This document shows positions 1 to 8,546 of a DNA stretch of 64,000 nt, in pieces. The notes under the pieces were generated by a model. The model was given only the letters and a program-made list of their open reading frames with translations, searched no databases and was not told the origin of the DNA. This DNA comes from Armatimonadota bacterium. Lineage in GTDB: Bacteria; Armatimonadota; HRBIN16. The position numbers and the translations under genes were made by a program. The DNA lies in the NCBI GenBank assembly GCA_026003175.1, contig BPGT01000003.1, positions 372,001-436,000 on the forward strand, read 5' to 3'. How positions within the stretch are numbered: position 1 is the stretch's first letter; every line of letters starts with the position of its first letter.

Positions 1-11
1 TTCTGGTATAT

Positions 12-40
12 TTGACAGGGTTGCCGCAACAAAGTATAAT
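12..40 (+). promoter_or_regulatory. Sigma-70 promoter upstream of prepilin gene
   Basis: A perfect TTGACA (12-17) and a perfect TATAAT (35-40) are separated by 17 bases. It lies about 60 bases before the prepilin start and reads toward it. Confidence 0.75.
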
Positions 41-101
41 AGAACAATAAAGTTAAGCCCTTCACCGGTGAGGGCAAATGGAGAAAAGGAGGCACACAGT
101 C

Positions 102-866
102 ATGAAGCGACATGCTTTCACGCTCATTGAGCTGCTGGTGGTTATCGCGATTATCGCGATACTGGCAGCTATCCTGTTCCCCGTGTTCGCCCAGGCGCGC
201 GAGAAAGCCCGTCTGGCTACCTGCACTTCCAACATGAAGCAGATCAACCTCTCCCTGCTGATGTACATTCAGGACTACGATGAAACCTTCCCCGATGTCG
301 CCAACAATTGGTGGGCGGCTACGGATTGGGGTTCTCCGGGGCAGCCGGCGCATTACTTGGGGGTGGCTTGGGATCCCAGTTCGTACGGGGTGCAGTGGTG
401 TGGTTTCCAGACACCGCGTGTGCACATCCTGACGGTGCTTTTGCCGTACAACAAAAACGAGGGCATCTTCCAGTGCCCGACCATCCGCGCCAAAGAACCG
501 GGGGCACCACACAACTACTGCTACAAAGATTGGCTGAGCTGGTGGTGCAACGGCGACGGAACGTGGGGCGATGCTCCGCAGGTAGTGAAAGACTCCACGC
601 TGGCGGGTTATTCCCTCGCTTCACTGGCTGCCCCCGCCATTCAGGTCACCTGGTGGGAAGACTGGATGGGGGCGCACTCTGGCGAAAGCAGCGAGTGGGA
701 TGTGGATGTCGGATGGGACCCCGATGCCCAAACACACCCAGCCGGATTGAACATGGCGTTCGCCGATGGACACGTCAAATACTACTTCGACTACAGCATC
801 AACCACTATGTGCGTCGCCTGTGCCCACGTTCGGCATCGGACTACAGCCAGTGTCGAATCTATTAG
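102..866 (+). CDS. Type II prepilin-like protein (N-terminal methylation motif, H-x-DG type)
   Basis: Predicted pseudopilin-like surface protein of 254 residues. The N-terminus is a short basic leader followed by [20 protein letters not shown], the prepilin peptidase and methylation motif plus the hydrophobic assembly helix. The C-terminal part carries the H...FADGHVKYY motif seen in the large prepilin-like families of Planctomycetes and Armatimonadota. The start at 102 has an AAAGGAGG box at 85-92, whereas an in-frame ATG at 78 has none. A consensus promoter precedes it. A second member of the family lies at 43050-43919. Whether it forms a pilus, a secretion pseudopilus or something else cannot be told from sequence. 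Confidence 0.88.
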   Translation: MKRHAFTLIELLVVIAIIAILAAILFPVFAQAREKARLATCTSNMKQINLSLLMYIQDYDETFPDVANNWWAATDWGSPGQPAHYLGVAWDPSSYGVQWCGFQTPRVHILTVLLPYNKNEGIFQCPTIRAKEPGAPHNYCYKDWLSWWCNGDGTWGDAPQVVKDSTLAGYSLASLAAPAIQVTWWEDWMGAHSGESSEWDVDVGWDPDAQTHPAGLNMAFADGHVKYYFDYSINHYVRRLCPRSASDYSQCRIY

Positions 867-879
867 CAGGAGGCAGAAC

Positions 880-1143
880 ATGAAACGCTCACGCGAGGTG
901 CCTGCTCCTATTGCGTTGGCGATTATACTCGTTGCGGCAGCAGTGATACTGGCAGGCGCGTGGTGGTGGACCTCTCACTCCAGAGCGGGGGCAGTGACCG
1001 CACCGCTGCCCAGTGGACAGGAGCAGATTCGCGTTACCCAGCAGGAGTATGATGTATTGACCAACGCCCTGCGCCGACGTAGGGAGCGTATGGAGGGGAG
1101 GCGCAACGCCGTGCCTCCAGCCTCTATGACCACTCCGAGGTAG
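880..1143 (+). CDS. Small single-pass membrane protein
   Basis: Hypothetical protein of 87 residues. A basic start (MKRSREVP) is followed by one hydrophobic helix (about residues 9-29), then a charged C-terminal tail rich in Arg (RRRRERMEGRR). GCAGGAGG at 867-874 gives a strong ribosome site for the ATG at 880. It lies 13 bases after the prepilin gene and before a terminator, so it is probably co-transcribed with it. I recognise no family; the arrangement suggests an accessory membrane protein of the prepilin gene. Confidence 0.65.
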   Translation: MKRSREVPAPIALAIILVAAAVILAGAWWWTSHSRAGAVTAPLPSGQEQIRVTQQEYDVLTNALRRRRERMEGRRNAVPPASMTTPR

Positions 1144-1157
1144 GCAGCCGTTCTCCT

Positions 1158-1188
1158 CTGCCCCCCTGCACCACGGGGGGCAGTTTTT
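1158..1188 (+). terminator. Rho-independent terminator
   Basis: A perfect 9-bp GC-rich stem (CTGCCCCCC at 1158-1166 with GGGGGGCAG at 1175-1183) with an 8-base loop is followed by TTTTT. It closes the prepilin/membrane-protein transcript. Confidence 0.85.
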
Positions 1189-1263
1189 ACCTTCTCCTCA
1201 TTTGCCCTCGGTCATCTCATCGTGTTAGAATAAAAAAACAGCGGAGTATCATGAGGCAAGAGT

Positions 1264-1716
1264 ATGCGCACCAACGAGGAGAAGCGAGTAGCGGTCTACC
1301 AGATGGATACTGAGCCGACCCGTCCCGAGACGGTGACGCCAGAAACTCCTCTGGAAACACTGAACCTTAACTGGCGGGAGCGTGACCTGCCGGAGCGAAT
1401 CCGCACTAAACATGTACACCGTTTGCACCCCTACTTGGGCAAGTTCATTCCGCAGCTGGTGGAGGTGTTTTTGCGCAAGTTTTTCAAGGCTGGGCAAACG
1501 GTCATGGACCCCTTCTGCGGCTCGGGTACCACTCTGGTACAGGCAAACGAGATGGGCGTTCACGCTGTGGGCTACGACGTCTCTGCTTTTAACGTACTGC
1601 TGTGCCGAGCGAAGACAACACGATATGACCTTGCCAGAATGGAAAAAGAGGTAACAGATGTACTAAGGTGTACCGCTGCACAGCATCGCAGGGCGCAGGG
1701 CAGCTCTCTCTGTTGA
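1264..1716 (+). CDS. DNA methyltransferase, N-terminal part (motif I), in a different frame from its C-terminal part
   Basis: The 150-residue product holds the SAM-binding motif of an amino (N6-adenine or N4-cytosine) DNA methyltransferase: DPFCGSGTTLVQA at about residues 82-94, preceded by the HPYLGKFIPQ segment usual in this class. Homology appears to stop near residue 137, after which the frame runs to a TGA at 1714-1716. The matching C-terminal half with the TSPPY catalytic motif is in another frame from 1668 on. This is either a frameshifted gene or a natural two-part enzyme coupled through TGATG at 1714-1718. A restriction endonuclease gene follows. Confidence 0.8.
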   Translation: MRTNEEKRVAVYQMDTEPTRPETVTPETPLETLNLNWRERDLPERIRTKHVHRLHPYLGKFIPQLVEVFLRKFFKAGQTVMDPFCGSGTTLVQANEMGVHAVGYDVSAFNVLLCRAKTTRYDLARMEKEVTDVLRCTAAQHRRAQGSSLC

Positions 1717-2495
1717 TGGAAGCCCGGGATATCGTCTATGATGCCGAGGGGACGTCCAGCAGTGAATACTTGCGCAGGTGGTATGCGCCGCAGGCGTTGC
1801 GTGAACTGTTGACCTACCGCGATATTGTAGAACGAGGAGAATACGAGTACAAGGATTTGCTGCGCATCATCCTTTCCCGCTCTGCACGTTCGGCAAGGTT
1901 AACCACCCACTACGACTTAGACTTTCCCAAACAGCCAGTCACCGAACCTTACTGGTGTCACAAACATGGGCGTATCTGTGAACCGACCACCGAGGCGTTC
2001 AAATTTCTCAAGCGCTATAGTATCGACACCATCCATCGAGTGAAGCAATATGCGCTGGTGCGTACCGATGCACAGGTGATGGTATACCATGCAGACAGTC
2101 GTACAGCGGAGTTTCCACCAGTAGACGGTGTGATTACCAGTCCTCCGTATGTGGGCTTGATTGACTATCACGAACAGCACGCCTATGCCTACCACCTGTT
2201 AGGGTTGCAAGATCTGCGCGATTGCGAGATTGGTGCAGCAGCGAATGGGGCATCGGAAAAGGCGAAGCAACAGTACATGACGGATATCGCCACCGTCTTC
2301 CGCCGAATCGCGAGGGTCATGCCCTCTGGATCGCCGATGGTGGTGGTGGCCAATGACAAGCATGACCTGTACGGTCGTATCGCCGAAATGGTCGGTGTGC
2401 GAGTGGAAGCGGTACTGCACCGGCATGTGAACCGCCGTACGGGGAGAAGAGCCAGCGAGTTCTACGAGTCCATCTTTATCTGGCGTACACCATGA
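1668..2495 (+). CDS. DNA methyltransferase, C-terminal part (catalytic motif IV TSPPY)
   Basis: The frame encodes the target-recognition and catalytic half of an amino DNA methyltransferase: LSRSARSARLTTHYDLDFP, EPYWCHKH and the catalytic ITSPPYVGLIDY. It lacks motif I, which sits upstream in another frame, so alone it could not bind SAM normally. A GTG at 1668 or an ATG at 1716 could start it; the ATG overlaps the upstream stop as TGATG but lacks a clear ribosome site. It ends four bases before the nuclease gene, a normal restriction-modification layout. Confidence 0.78.
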   Translation: MYRCTASQGAGQLSLLMEARDIVYDAEGTSSSEYLRRWYAPQALRELLTYRDIVERGEYEYKDLLRIILSRSARSARLTTHYDLDFPKQPVTEPYWCHKHGRICEPTTEAFKFLKRYSIDTIHRVKQYALVRTDAQVMVYHADSRTAEFPPVDGVITSPPYVGLIDYHEQHAYAYHLLGLQDLRDCEIGAAANGASEKAKQQYMTDIATVFRRIARVMPSGSPMVVVANDKHDLYGRIAEMVGVRVEAVLHRHVNRRTGRRASEFYESIFIWRTP

Positions 2496-2499
2496 AGCA

Positions 2500-3240
2500 A
2501 TGAGTGTGTTGAACGATACAACCCGCTCGCGGATACAGGGCTACCTGGAGGCTTTCGTGACAAACGTCGTGATGGAAGTCAGGGAGCATCTTCTTCCTGC
2601 TTCCCAGTCTGTGCGCCAGTATCTGGAGCAACAATCGACCGATGGCAAACTCAAGCCATTTCACCAGGCAATTATTCCGCCGGAGATCATGCGCCTGAGC
2701 GCGTTTGAGAGAAGCTTCAGTACGCGATTAGGCTCCACCTTCGAGGAATGTGCCCGTCTGATCGCTTTGCAATTTCATCACGATGCACGACGAGGCTATC
2801 AGCTAGGCGGCAAGGTGAGCCACTCTGCACTGCAAGAGATCGAGCGACAGGTCAACTTGTTTGAACATGTCTCGTCCTCGCGCCCGGTCATGCAGGAAAT
2901 GGTGGAAGCGGTGCTCGCCGCACGCCGGAACGATGACCTGATCCCTTTGCGTCTTGTCGCCGACCTGTGGGTGCAGCGGCATGATGGAACGCAGCTGTTC
3001 TTTGAAATCAAGTCACCTGTACCCAACAAGGGACAGTGTCTGGAAGTTACCCAGCGGCTGTTGAGGGTGCATCTTGTTACTGGGGAACAACGTCCGCAGG
3101 TAGTTTGGTTTGACGCCTTCACCCATTGCTTCGCCCCCTTCCAATGTGCTACAATCCTTGACGATAAATCCCCGATGGACGAAGGTTCGCTATGCCTCAG
3201 GACAAGATTATCGTTCGTGGCGCACGTCAGCATAACCTGA
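2500..3240 (+). CDS. TdeIII-family type II restriction endonuclease, C-terminally truncated
   Basis: The 246-residue frame resembles TdeIII-type restriction enzymes. It has the N-terminal [15 protein letters not shown] segment and a PD-(D/E)xK-like core, [19 protein letters not shown], with candidate catalytic D, E and K (about residues 157-170), followed by [13 protein letters not shown]. After about residue 205 the sequence loses family character, and it runs into the uvrA promoter and start codon in another frame. The expected C-terminal region appears missing. With the split methyltransferase this looks like a decaying restriction-modification locus. Family recognition is from memory of its motifs. 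Confidence 0.68.
   Translation: MSVLNDTTRSRIQGYLEAFVTNVVMEVREHLLPASQSVRQYLEQQSTDGKLKPFHQAIIPPEIMRLSAFERSFSTRLGSTFEECARLIALQFHHDARRGYQLGGKVSHSALQEIERQVNLFEHVSSSRPVMQEMVEAVLAARRNDDLIPLRLVADLWVQRHDGTQLFFEIKSPVPNKGQCLEVTQRLLRVHLVTGEQRPQVVWFDAFTHCFAPFQCATILDDKSPMDEGSLCLRTRLSFVAHVSIT
3126..3155 (+). promoter_or_regulatory. uvrA promoter inside the 3' end of the nuclease frame
   Basis: TTGCTT (3126-3131), an 18-base spacer and TACAAT (3150-3155) preceded by TGC (an extended -10) lie about 37 bases before uvrA, inside the degenerate end of the restriction gene. Confidence 0.55.
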
Positions 3241-6059
3241 AGAATATTACCGTCGAGATCCCGCGCGATAAGCTGGTGGTCATTACTGGTATCTCGGGCT
3301 CGGGCAAGTCCAGCTTAGCGTTTGACACCATCTACGCCGAGGGACAGCGCCGATACGTGGAATCGCTCTCCGCCTACGCCCGCCAGTTCCTCGGACAAAT
3401 GGACAAGCCCGATGTGGACGACATCATCGGTCTGTCGCCAGCGGTTTCTATTGACCAGAAGTCTACTAGCAAGAACCCACGCTCGACGGTAGCCACTGTC
3501 ACCGAGATTTACGACCACTTGCGCCTGCTGTACGCCCGAATCGGCATCCCACACTGTCCCCAGTGCGGGTGTGAAATTACCCAGCAGACGGTGGAGCAGG
3601 TGGTGGATACCATCCTTGCCCTGCCGGAGGGCACGCGCCTGCAGATTCTCGCCCCTATCGTGCGCGGACGCAAAGGCGAATACCGCAAGGAGATGGAGGA
3701 TGCACGCAAGGCGGGCTACAACCGTCTGCGTGTGGACGGCGAGCCGATAGACCTGAGCGAACAGCCCATCCCCACGCTCGACCGCTACAAGATTCATCAC
3801 ATCGAGGTGGTGGTAGACCGCATCATCGTGCGCCCGGGCATCGAGAAGCGGCTCGCCGATTCGGTGGAGACAGCGATGCGCATGGGGCAAGGAGTGGTTA
3901 TCGCACAGATTATAGACGGCGAGGAGCTGGTCTTCTCGGAGAACTTCGCCTGCGCGGAGTGCGGCATTAGCCTGCCGGAGATTGAACCGCGCAGCTTCTC
4001 CTTCAACAGTCCTTACGGCGCCTGCCCGGAGTGCCACGGGTTAGGTTTCAAGACCGAGTTTGACCCCGCACTCATCGTGCCCGACCCCAGCAAGAGCATC
4101 GCCGAGGGCGCGATTGAACCCTTTGCGGGCAAAGATGGCTTGATGCCCTACTACGAAGGACTCCTGCGCGGGGTGGCACAAAAGTTGGGTTTCACCCTCC
4201 ACACGCCTCTCAACCGGTTGAACGAAAAGCAATGGCACGACCTGTTCTACGGCGTGGAAGGCAATGTCACCGTCACCTTCCGCAACCGCTGGGGGCGTAC
4301 GCGCTACTTCGACAGCGAGTTCGAAGGCATTATCGCCATGCTGCAGCGACGCTACAACGAGACCGAGTCCGAAAACGTGCGCGAGTGGCTGCAACGCTAC
4401 ATGTCGGATAAACCGTGCCCGAAATGCAAAGGGTTGCGCCTGAAGGACGAGAGCCTGGCGGTGACGGTGGGAGGACTGAATATCGCGCAGCTGACCGCGC
4501 TGTCGGTGGAGAAAGCGCAACGCTTTTTCGATCAGCTGCCCCTCCAGCTGACCGAGCGTCAGCGGCACATCGCGCACCAGCTGCTGCGCGAAATCCAGAC
4601 CCGATTAGGCTTCCTGCTGGATGTGGGGCTGGGGTATCTGACCTTAGACCGCCCCGCGGCGACGCTGGCAGGCGGCGAGGCGCAGCGTATCCGTCTTGCC
4701 ACGCAGATCGGCAGTGGTTTGATGGGCGTGCTGTACATTCTGGACGAGCCCAGCATCGGTTTACACCAGCGCGATAACCAGAAGCTGATTCACACCCTGC
4801 TACACCTGCGCGACCTGGGTAACACCATCATCGTGGTGGAACATGACGAAGAGACCATCCGCACCGCTGACCACATTATCGACATCGGTCCGGGCGCGGG
4901 CGAACACGGCGGTTACATCGTCGCGCAGGGTACGGTGGAGGACATCATCGCCTGCGAGCAGTCCGTCACCGGGCAGTATCTGAGCGGTAAACGCAAGATA
5001 CCCGTGCCGCTCATCCGCCGCCAACCGGGCGACCGTTGGTTAACCATTCGCGGCGCGCGCCAACACAACCTCAAGAACATCACCGTACGTATCCCGCTGG
5101 GGCTGTTCGTGTGCGTGACGGGCGTTTCCGGCTCTGGCAAATCCACACTGATTCAGGAGACCCTCTATCCGCGCCTCATGTACCATGTGTACGGCTCGCA
5201 TCCGCTGTGGGGCGCGCACGACGGCGTAGACGGCATCGAATATATTGATAAGGTAGTGGACATCGACCAGTCGCCCATCGGACGCACGCCGCGCTCCAAC
5301 CCTGCTACCTACACGGGCGTGTTCGATATGATTCGCGAGCTGTTCGCCAGCACGCAGGATGCCCGCGTGCGCGGTTATAAGCCGGGGCGGTTCAGCTTCA
5401 ACGTGAAGGGTGGGCGTTGTGAGGCGTGCAAGGGTGACGGCATTATCAAAATAGAGATGCACTTCCTGCCTGACGTGTATGTGCCCTGCGAGGTATGTAA
5501 AGGCAAGCGCTACAACCGCGAGACGTTGGAAGTAAAGTATAAAGGCAAGTCTATCGCCGATGTGCTGGACATGACAGTGGAGGAGGCGCTAGATTTCTTC
5601 AAAGCCATCCCACCCATCGCCCGCAAACTGCAGACCCTGCACGACGTTGGGCTGGACTACATGAAGCTGGGACAACCAGCCACCACGCTATCGGGCGGTG
5701 AGGCACAGCGCGTGAAGCTGGCTACCGAGCTCTCCAAGCGCGGCACGGGCAGGACGCTGTACATTCTGGATGAGCCCACCACCGGATTGCACTTCGCGGA
5801 TATCGAGAAACTACTGAACGTGCTGCACCGCCTGGTGGACAACGGCAATACGGTCATTGTGATTGAACACAATCTGGACGTGATTAAGACCGCTGACTGG
5901 ATTATCGACCTCGGTCCTGAAGGGGGCGCAGAGGGCGGTTATGTAGTGGCAGAGGGACCCCCCGAACAGGTAGCACAGGTGGAAGCCAGCTACACAGGTC
6001 AGTTCCTGCGCAGGATACTAGGCATGGAGGAGAGGATGCGGGAAGCGCTACAGGTGTAA
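3192..6059 (+). CDS. uvrA: UvrABC system protein A (excinuclease ABC subunit A)
   Basis: DNA damage recognition ATPase of nucleotide excision repair, 955 residues, the usual length. It has two ABC ATPase modules: Walker [10 protein letters not shown] near residue 33 and GVSGSGKST near 643, and signature motifs LAGGEAQR (about 492) and LSGGEAQR (about 833), each followed by ILDEP. Cysteine pairs of the zinc modules are visible (CPQC about 122, CAEC...CPEC about 255-280, CEAC...CEVC about 743-770). The frame is intact. The ATG at 3192 follows a weak GAAGG site. It overlaps the truncated nuclease frame and has its own promoter there. Confidence 0.98.
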   Translation: MPQDKIIVRGARQHNLKNITVEIPRDKLVVITGISGSGKSSLAFDTIYAEGQRRYVESLSAYARQFLGQMDKPDVDDIIGLSPAVSIDQKSTSKNPRSTVATVTEIYDHLRLLYARIGIPHCPQCGCEITQQTVEQVVDTILALPEGTRLQILAPIVRGRKGEYRKEMEDARKAGYNRLRVDGEPIDLSEQPIPTLDRYKIHHIEVVVDRIIVRPGIEKRLADSVETAMRMGQGVVIAQIIDGEELVFSENFACAECGISLPEIEPRSFSFNSPYGACPECHGLGFKTEFDPALIVPDPSKSIAEGAIEPFAGKDGLMPYYEGLLRGVAQKLGFTLHTPLNRLNEKQWHDLFYGVEGNVTVTFRNRWGRTRYFDSEFEGIIAMLQRRYNETESENVREWLQRYMSDKPCPKCKGLRLKDESLAVTVGGLNIAQLTALSVEKAQRFFDQLPLQLTERQRHIAHQLLREIQTRLGFLLDVGLGYLTLDRPAATLAGGEAQRIRLATQIGSGLMGVLYILDEPSIGLHQRDNQKLIHTLLHLRDLGNTIIVVEHDEETIRTADHIIDIGPGAGEHGGYIVAQGTVEDIIACEQSVTGQYLSGKRKIPVPLIRRQPGDRWLTIRGARQHNLKNITVRIPLGLFVCVTGVSGSGKSTLIQETLYPRLMYHVYGSHPLWGAHDGVDGIEYIDKVVDIDQSPIGRTPRSNPATYTGVFDMIRELFASTQDARVRGYKPGRFSFNVKGGRCEACKGDGIIKIEMHFLPDVYVPCEVCKGKRYNRETLEVKYKGKSIADVLDMTVEEALDFFKAIPPIARKLQTLHDVGLDYMKLGQPATTLSGGEAQRVKLATELSKRGTGRTLYILDEPTTGLHFADIEKLLNVLHRLVDNGNTVIVIEHNLDVIKTADWIIDLGPEGGAEGGYVVAEGPPEQVAQVEASYTGQFLRRILGMEERMREALQV

Positions 6060-6206
6060 GAGGCGTGCTGTATATGGATACACAGCAACACGCCCTTGCT
6101 CAGCAGAAACTTCGCCATCCGAGGAGAAAAACCAGTAAGGCTTTATTCGGGTATAATCTACTTGTCGTCACTGTTGGACTAACTGAAACACCAGAGGAGC
6201 AAAACC

Positions 6207-6773
6207 ATGGCGAAACGCACTGTGGAAATAGCTGCGCATGATTCGACAACGCCGCAGATACCCGGTGTGCAACAACAGGGAAACATCCTGCTGGCGAAGC
6301 TGGAGGACCTGGTGCGGTGGGGCAGGGTGAACAGCCTGTGGCCCCTTACCTTTGGGCTGGCGTGCTGCGCTATCGAGATGATGTCTACGGTCTCGGCGCG
6401 GTTTGACATTTCGCGGTTCGGCTCGGAGGTATTCCGTCCCAGCCCGCGACAGGCGGACGTGATGATTGTGGCGGGGCGAGTCTCCAAAAAGATGGGTCCC
6501 GTGCTACGCCAGCTGTACGACCAGATGCCCAACCCCAAGTGGGTCATCTCGATGGGGGCGTGTGCTTCCTGTGGCGGGGTGTTTAACAACTACGCGATTC
6601 TGCAGGGAGTAGACCAGATTGTGCCGGTAGATGTTTACGTGCCCGGCTGCCCTCCATCGCCGGACGCGCTGCTGTACGGTCTGCTGCAGTTGCAGCGCAA
6701 GATTCGCCAACAACATCGGGGGATGATTATCGAACTGGCTCCCCTGAAGCGTGAGGAGGTCGCTACCGGATGA
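6207..6773 (+). CDS. nuoB: NADH-quinone oxidoreductase subunit B
   Basis: Complex I subunit (188 residues) that carries cluster N2, the last iron-sulfur cluster before quinone. LACCAIEMM holds the adjacent cysteines, followed by MGACASCGG and [14 protein letters not shown], together the four N2 ligands. GAGGAG lies before the ATG at 6207. It overlaps nuoI by four bases (ATGA). No other complex I genes lie nearby, which is unusual since nuo genes normally form one long operon. It could serve a full complex I encoded elsewhere or a smaller related module. Confidence 0.95.
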   Translation: MAKRTVEIAAHDSTTPQIPGVQQQGNILLAKLEDLVRWGRVNSLWPLTFGLACCAIEMMSTVSARFDISRFGSEVFRPSPRQADVMIVAGRVSKKMGPVLRQLYDQMPNPKWVISMGACASCGGVFNNYAILQGVDQIVPVDVYVPGCPPSPDALLYGLLQLQRKIRQQHRGMIIELAPLKREEVATG

Positions 6774-7246
6774 TTACCCAGGTTGCGAAGCGATTTGTGA
6801 AGACGGTGCTTCCTCTGGCTCAGGGGTTAAGCATCACCTTCCGACATCAGCCCCCATTCCAGGAACCGATTACGGTGGAGTACCCCGAGCAGAAACGCCC
6901 CATGTATCCGCGTACGCGCTGGCGCCATGTGCTGAGGCGTTACGATAACGGGCTGGAGCGGTGCATCGGCTGTTCGCTGTGCGCGGGGGCTTGCCCGGCG
7001 CGTTGCATCTACGTGGAAGCCGCCGAGAACACCGATGAGCAACGCTACTCGCCCGGCGAGCGCTACGCCAGGCGCTACGAAATCAACATGTTGCGCTGTA
7101 TCTTCTGCGGATACTGCCAAGAGGCATGTCCGACAGGCGCCATCGTGCTGCGTGATGACTACGAGCTTGCCGATTACCACCGCAGTGACTTCATCTACAC
7201 CAAAGAGATGCTCTTAGAGCCAATACCTGCCCCTGAAGAGGAATGA
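6770..7246 (+). CDS. nuoI: NADH-quinone oxidoreductase subunit I
   Basis: Complex I subunit with two [4Fe-4S] clusters (N6a, N6b), 158 residues. The two ferredoxin motifs [12 protein letters not shown] (about residue 64) and [12 protein letters not shown] (about residue 109) are complete. It passes electrons toward NuoB, encoded immediately upstream with an ATGA overlap. A long GC-rich hairpin follows the stop. Length and motifs are normal for NuoI. Confidence 0.95.
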   Translation: MITQVAKRFVKTVLPLAQGLSITFRHQPPFQEPITVEYPEQKRPMYPRTRWRHVLRRYDNGLERCIGCSLCAGACPARCIYVEAAENTDEQRYSPGERYARRYEINMLRCIFCGYCQEACPTGAIVLRDDYELADYHRSDFIYTKEMLLEPIPAPEEE

Positions 7247-7288
7247 GACCCAGCACCGCCGCGGAACGAAAACCGCGGCGGTGAGTCT
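7246..7288 (+). terminator. Strong hairpin after nuoI, probable terminator
   Basis: A perfect 11-bp stem (CACCGCCGCGG at 7254-7264 with CCGCGGCGGTG at 7273-7283, loop AACGAAAA) is flanked by AGAC/GTCT pairing. There is no U-run, only TCTAATTATT, so termination is likely but not certain. Confidence 0.55.
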
Positions 7289-7296
7289 AATTATTG

Positions 7297-7325
7297 GGAA
7301 CCGACGCCAGCAACGCAGGCGTAAT
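7297..7325 (+). promoter_or_regulatory. Candidate ECF-sigma promoter (autoregulation)
   Basis: GGAACC (7297-7302), 17 bases, then CGTAAT (7320-7325) resembles the GGAAC...CGT promoters used by ECF sigma factors. It precedes the sigma gene by 23 bases, as expected if the factor controls itself. Confidence 0.45.
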
Positions 7326-7348
7326 AAGCAACAGGAGGACACCCCAGA

Positions 7349-7948
7349 ATGGAATGGACGAAAGAAGCAGCTGCCGGCTGGCAGGATACTCACGCGGAGT
7401 TTGAGACGCTGATGCGTCGCCATCACCGCACGGTGTATAATATCGCCTACCGCTTGACCGGCAATAGGGACGATGCGGAGGACCTGACGCAAGAGGCGTT
7501 CATTCGCGCGTTCCGGTTCTTTGACCGGTACAATCGCGATATGCCCTTTGAGAACTGGATGTACCGTATCGTCAACAACGCCTTTATCGATATGCTGCGT
7601 CGGAGACCGAAATTGCAGGTGCAATCGTTAGACCAGCCACTTAACCTGCAGGATTCGGATAGAGATGTGCAGTTCGAGATACCCGACGCAGCCTCTAACC
7701 CTGAGACGATCGTGATGTCTGAGGAACTGGAGGACTACATTCAGCGCGCTCTGGATGCGCTGCCACCCGATTTTCGCACCACCGTGGTGCTGGCGGACAT
7801 CCAGGGGTTGTCCTATGAGGAGATTGCCGAGGCGATGCATTGTTCGCTGGGCACGGTGCGCTCGCGCTTGCATCGCGGCAGGCGATTCCTTCGCCAACGC
7901 ATCGAAGCGTATCAACAAGCCAAAGCGCGTGGAGAGGTGACTGAATGA
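7349..7948 (+). CDS. ECF-subfamily RNA polymerase sigma factor
   Basis: Sigma-70 family factor of 199 residues with regions 2 and 4 only. Region 2 shows YRLTGNRDDAEDLTQEAFIRAF and MPFENWMYRIVNNAFIDMLRR (about residues 32-90). Region 4 shows the helix-turn-helix LSYEEIAEAMHCSLGTVRSRLHRGR (about 154-178). CAGGAGG precedes the ATG. The zinc-finger anti-sigma gene overlaps its stop by four bases, the classic regulator/antiregulator pair. An HtrA protease follows and may belong to the same envelope-stress response, though this is only positional evidence. Confidence 0.92.
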   Translation: MEWTKEAAAGWQDTHAEFETLMRRHHRTVYNIAYRLTGNRDDAEDLTQEAFIRAFRFFDRYNRDMPFENWMYRIVNNAFIDMLRRRPKLQVQSLDQPLNLQDSDRDVQFEIPDAASNPETIVMSEELEDYIQRALDALPPDFRTTVVLADIQGLSYEEIAEAMHCSLGTVRSRLHRGRRFLRQRIEAYQQAKARGEVTE

Positions 7949-8472
7949 TGAACTGTAGCAAGGTCCAGAACCTGCTTTCCTGCTATATTGACAGGGAGCT
8001 GCCGGGCGTCGATATGCTTGCTATCCAGAGACATCTGGACCGGTGCATCGAGTGCCGGCGCGAGCATCAGAGCCTATTGCAGGTAAAGCGTCTGCTCAGC
8101 GAAATGCCTGTTGTTTCTCCGCCCCTCTCTCTAGAGGAGCGACTGGTAGAAAAAGTATGCCATTCACCTGTCGCTGTGAACAGGTGGAGTTTACCCATAC
8201 CCAGGCGGTTGGTACGTCCGCTAGCCGCGGCTGCCGCTCTGGGGGCAATTACGCTTGGGGCGTGGTATCTTGGCGTGCAAGCTCGTTCGCCCGTAGAGGA
8301 TGAGGGCTTCATTGCTGCAGCTGGACTGGCGAGCGAGATAGACCGTGCTACCCTGGACGCCTACCTGTCCGGCAAGCTGCATCTCCGCAAGCAACCTTAT
8401 ATCCCAGCGGAGATCCCACTATACCCCTATGATAACCGGACTTCGCTGGTCTCCGTCCGATATTATCGGTAG
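7945..8472 (+). CDS. Zinc-finger (zf-HC2) anti-sigma factor, single-pass membrane protein
   Basis: Predicted inhibitor of the sigma factor encoded just upstream, 175 residues. The N-terminal cytoplasmic domain has the H-x3-C-x2-C zinc motif (HLDRCIEC, about residues 32-39) with an earlier Cys near residue 4. One transmembrane helix follows (about 91-108, LAAAAALGAITLGAWYLG), and then a short periplasmic tail. ATGA overlap with the sigma gene indicates coupled translation. Confidence 0.85.
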   Translation: MMNCSKVQNLLSCYIDRELPGVDMLAIQRHLDRCIECRREHQSLLQVKRLLSEMPVVSPPLSLEERLVEKVCHSPVAVNRWSLPIPRRLVRPLAAAAALGAITLGAWYLGVQARSPVEDEGFIAAAGLASEIDRATLDAYLSGKLHLRKQPYIPAEIPLYPYDNRTSLVSVRYYR

Positions 8473-8546
8473 AGCATAAAAGCAGAGGTGCGCCATGCTA
8501 CCTCTGCCTGAATACATAACACCCGTAACGAGGAGGGATGACAACA

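Noticed and set aside
1643-1649. A5 run in the methyltransferase as a programmed -1 frameshift site
   Set aside because: It is not a canonical X-XXY-YYZ heptamer (only five A) and no obvious downstream stem was found, so a mutation or split gene is more likely.
6062-6094. Hairpin GGCGTG/CACGCC after uvrA as terminator
   Set aside because: The stem is short with a bulge and lacks a U-run, so support is too weak.
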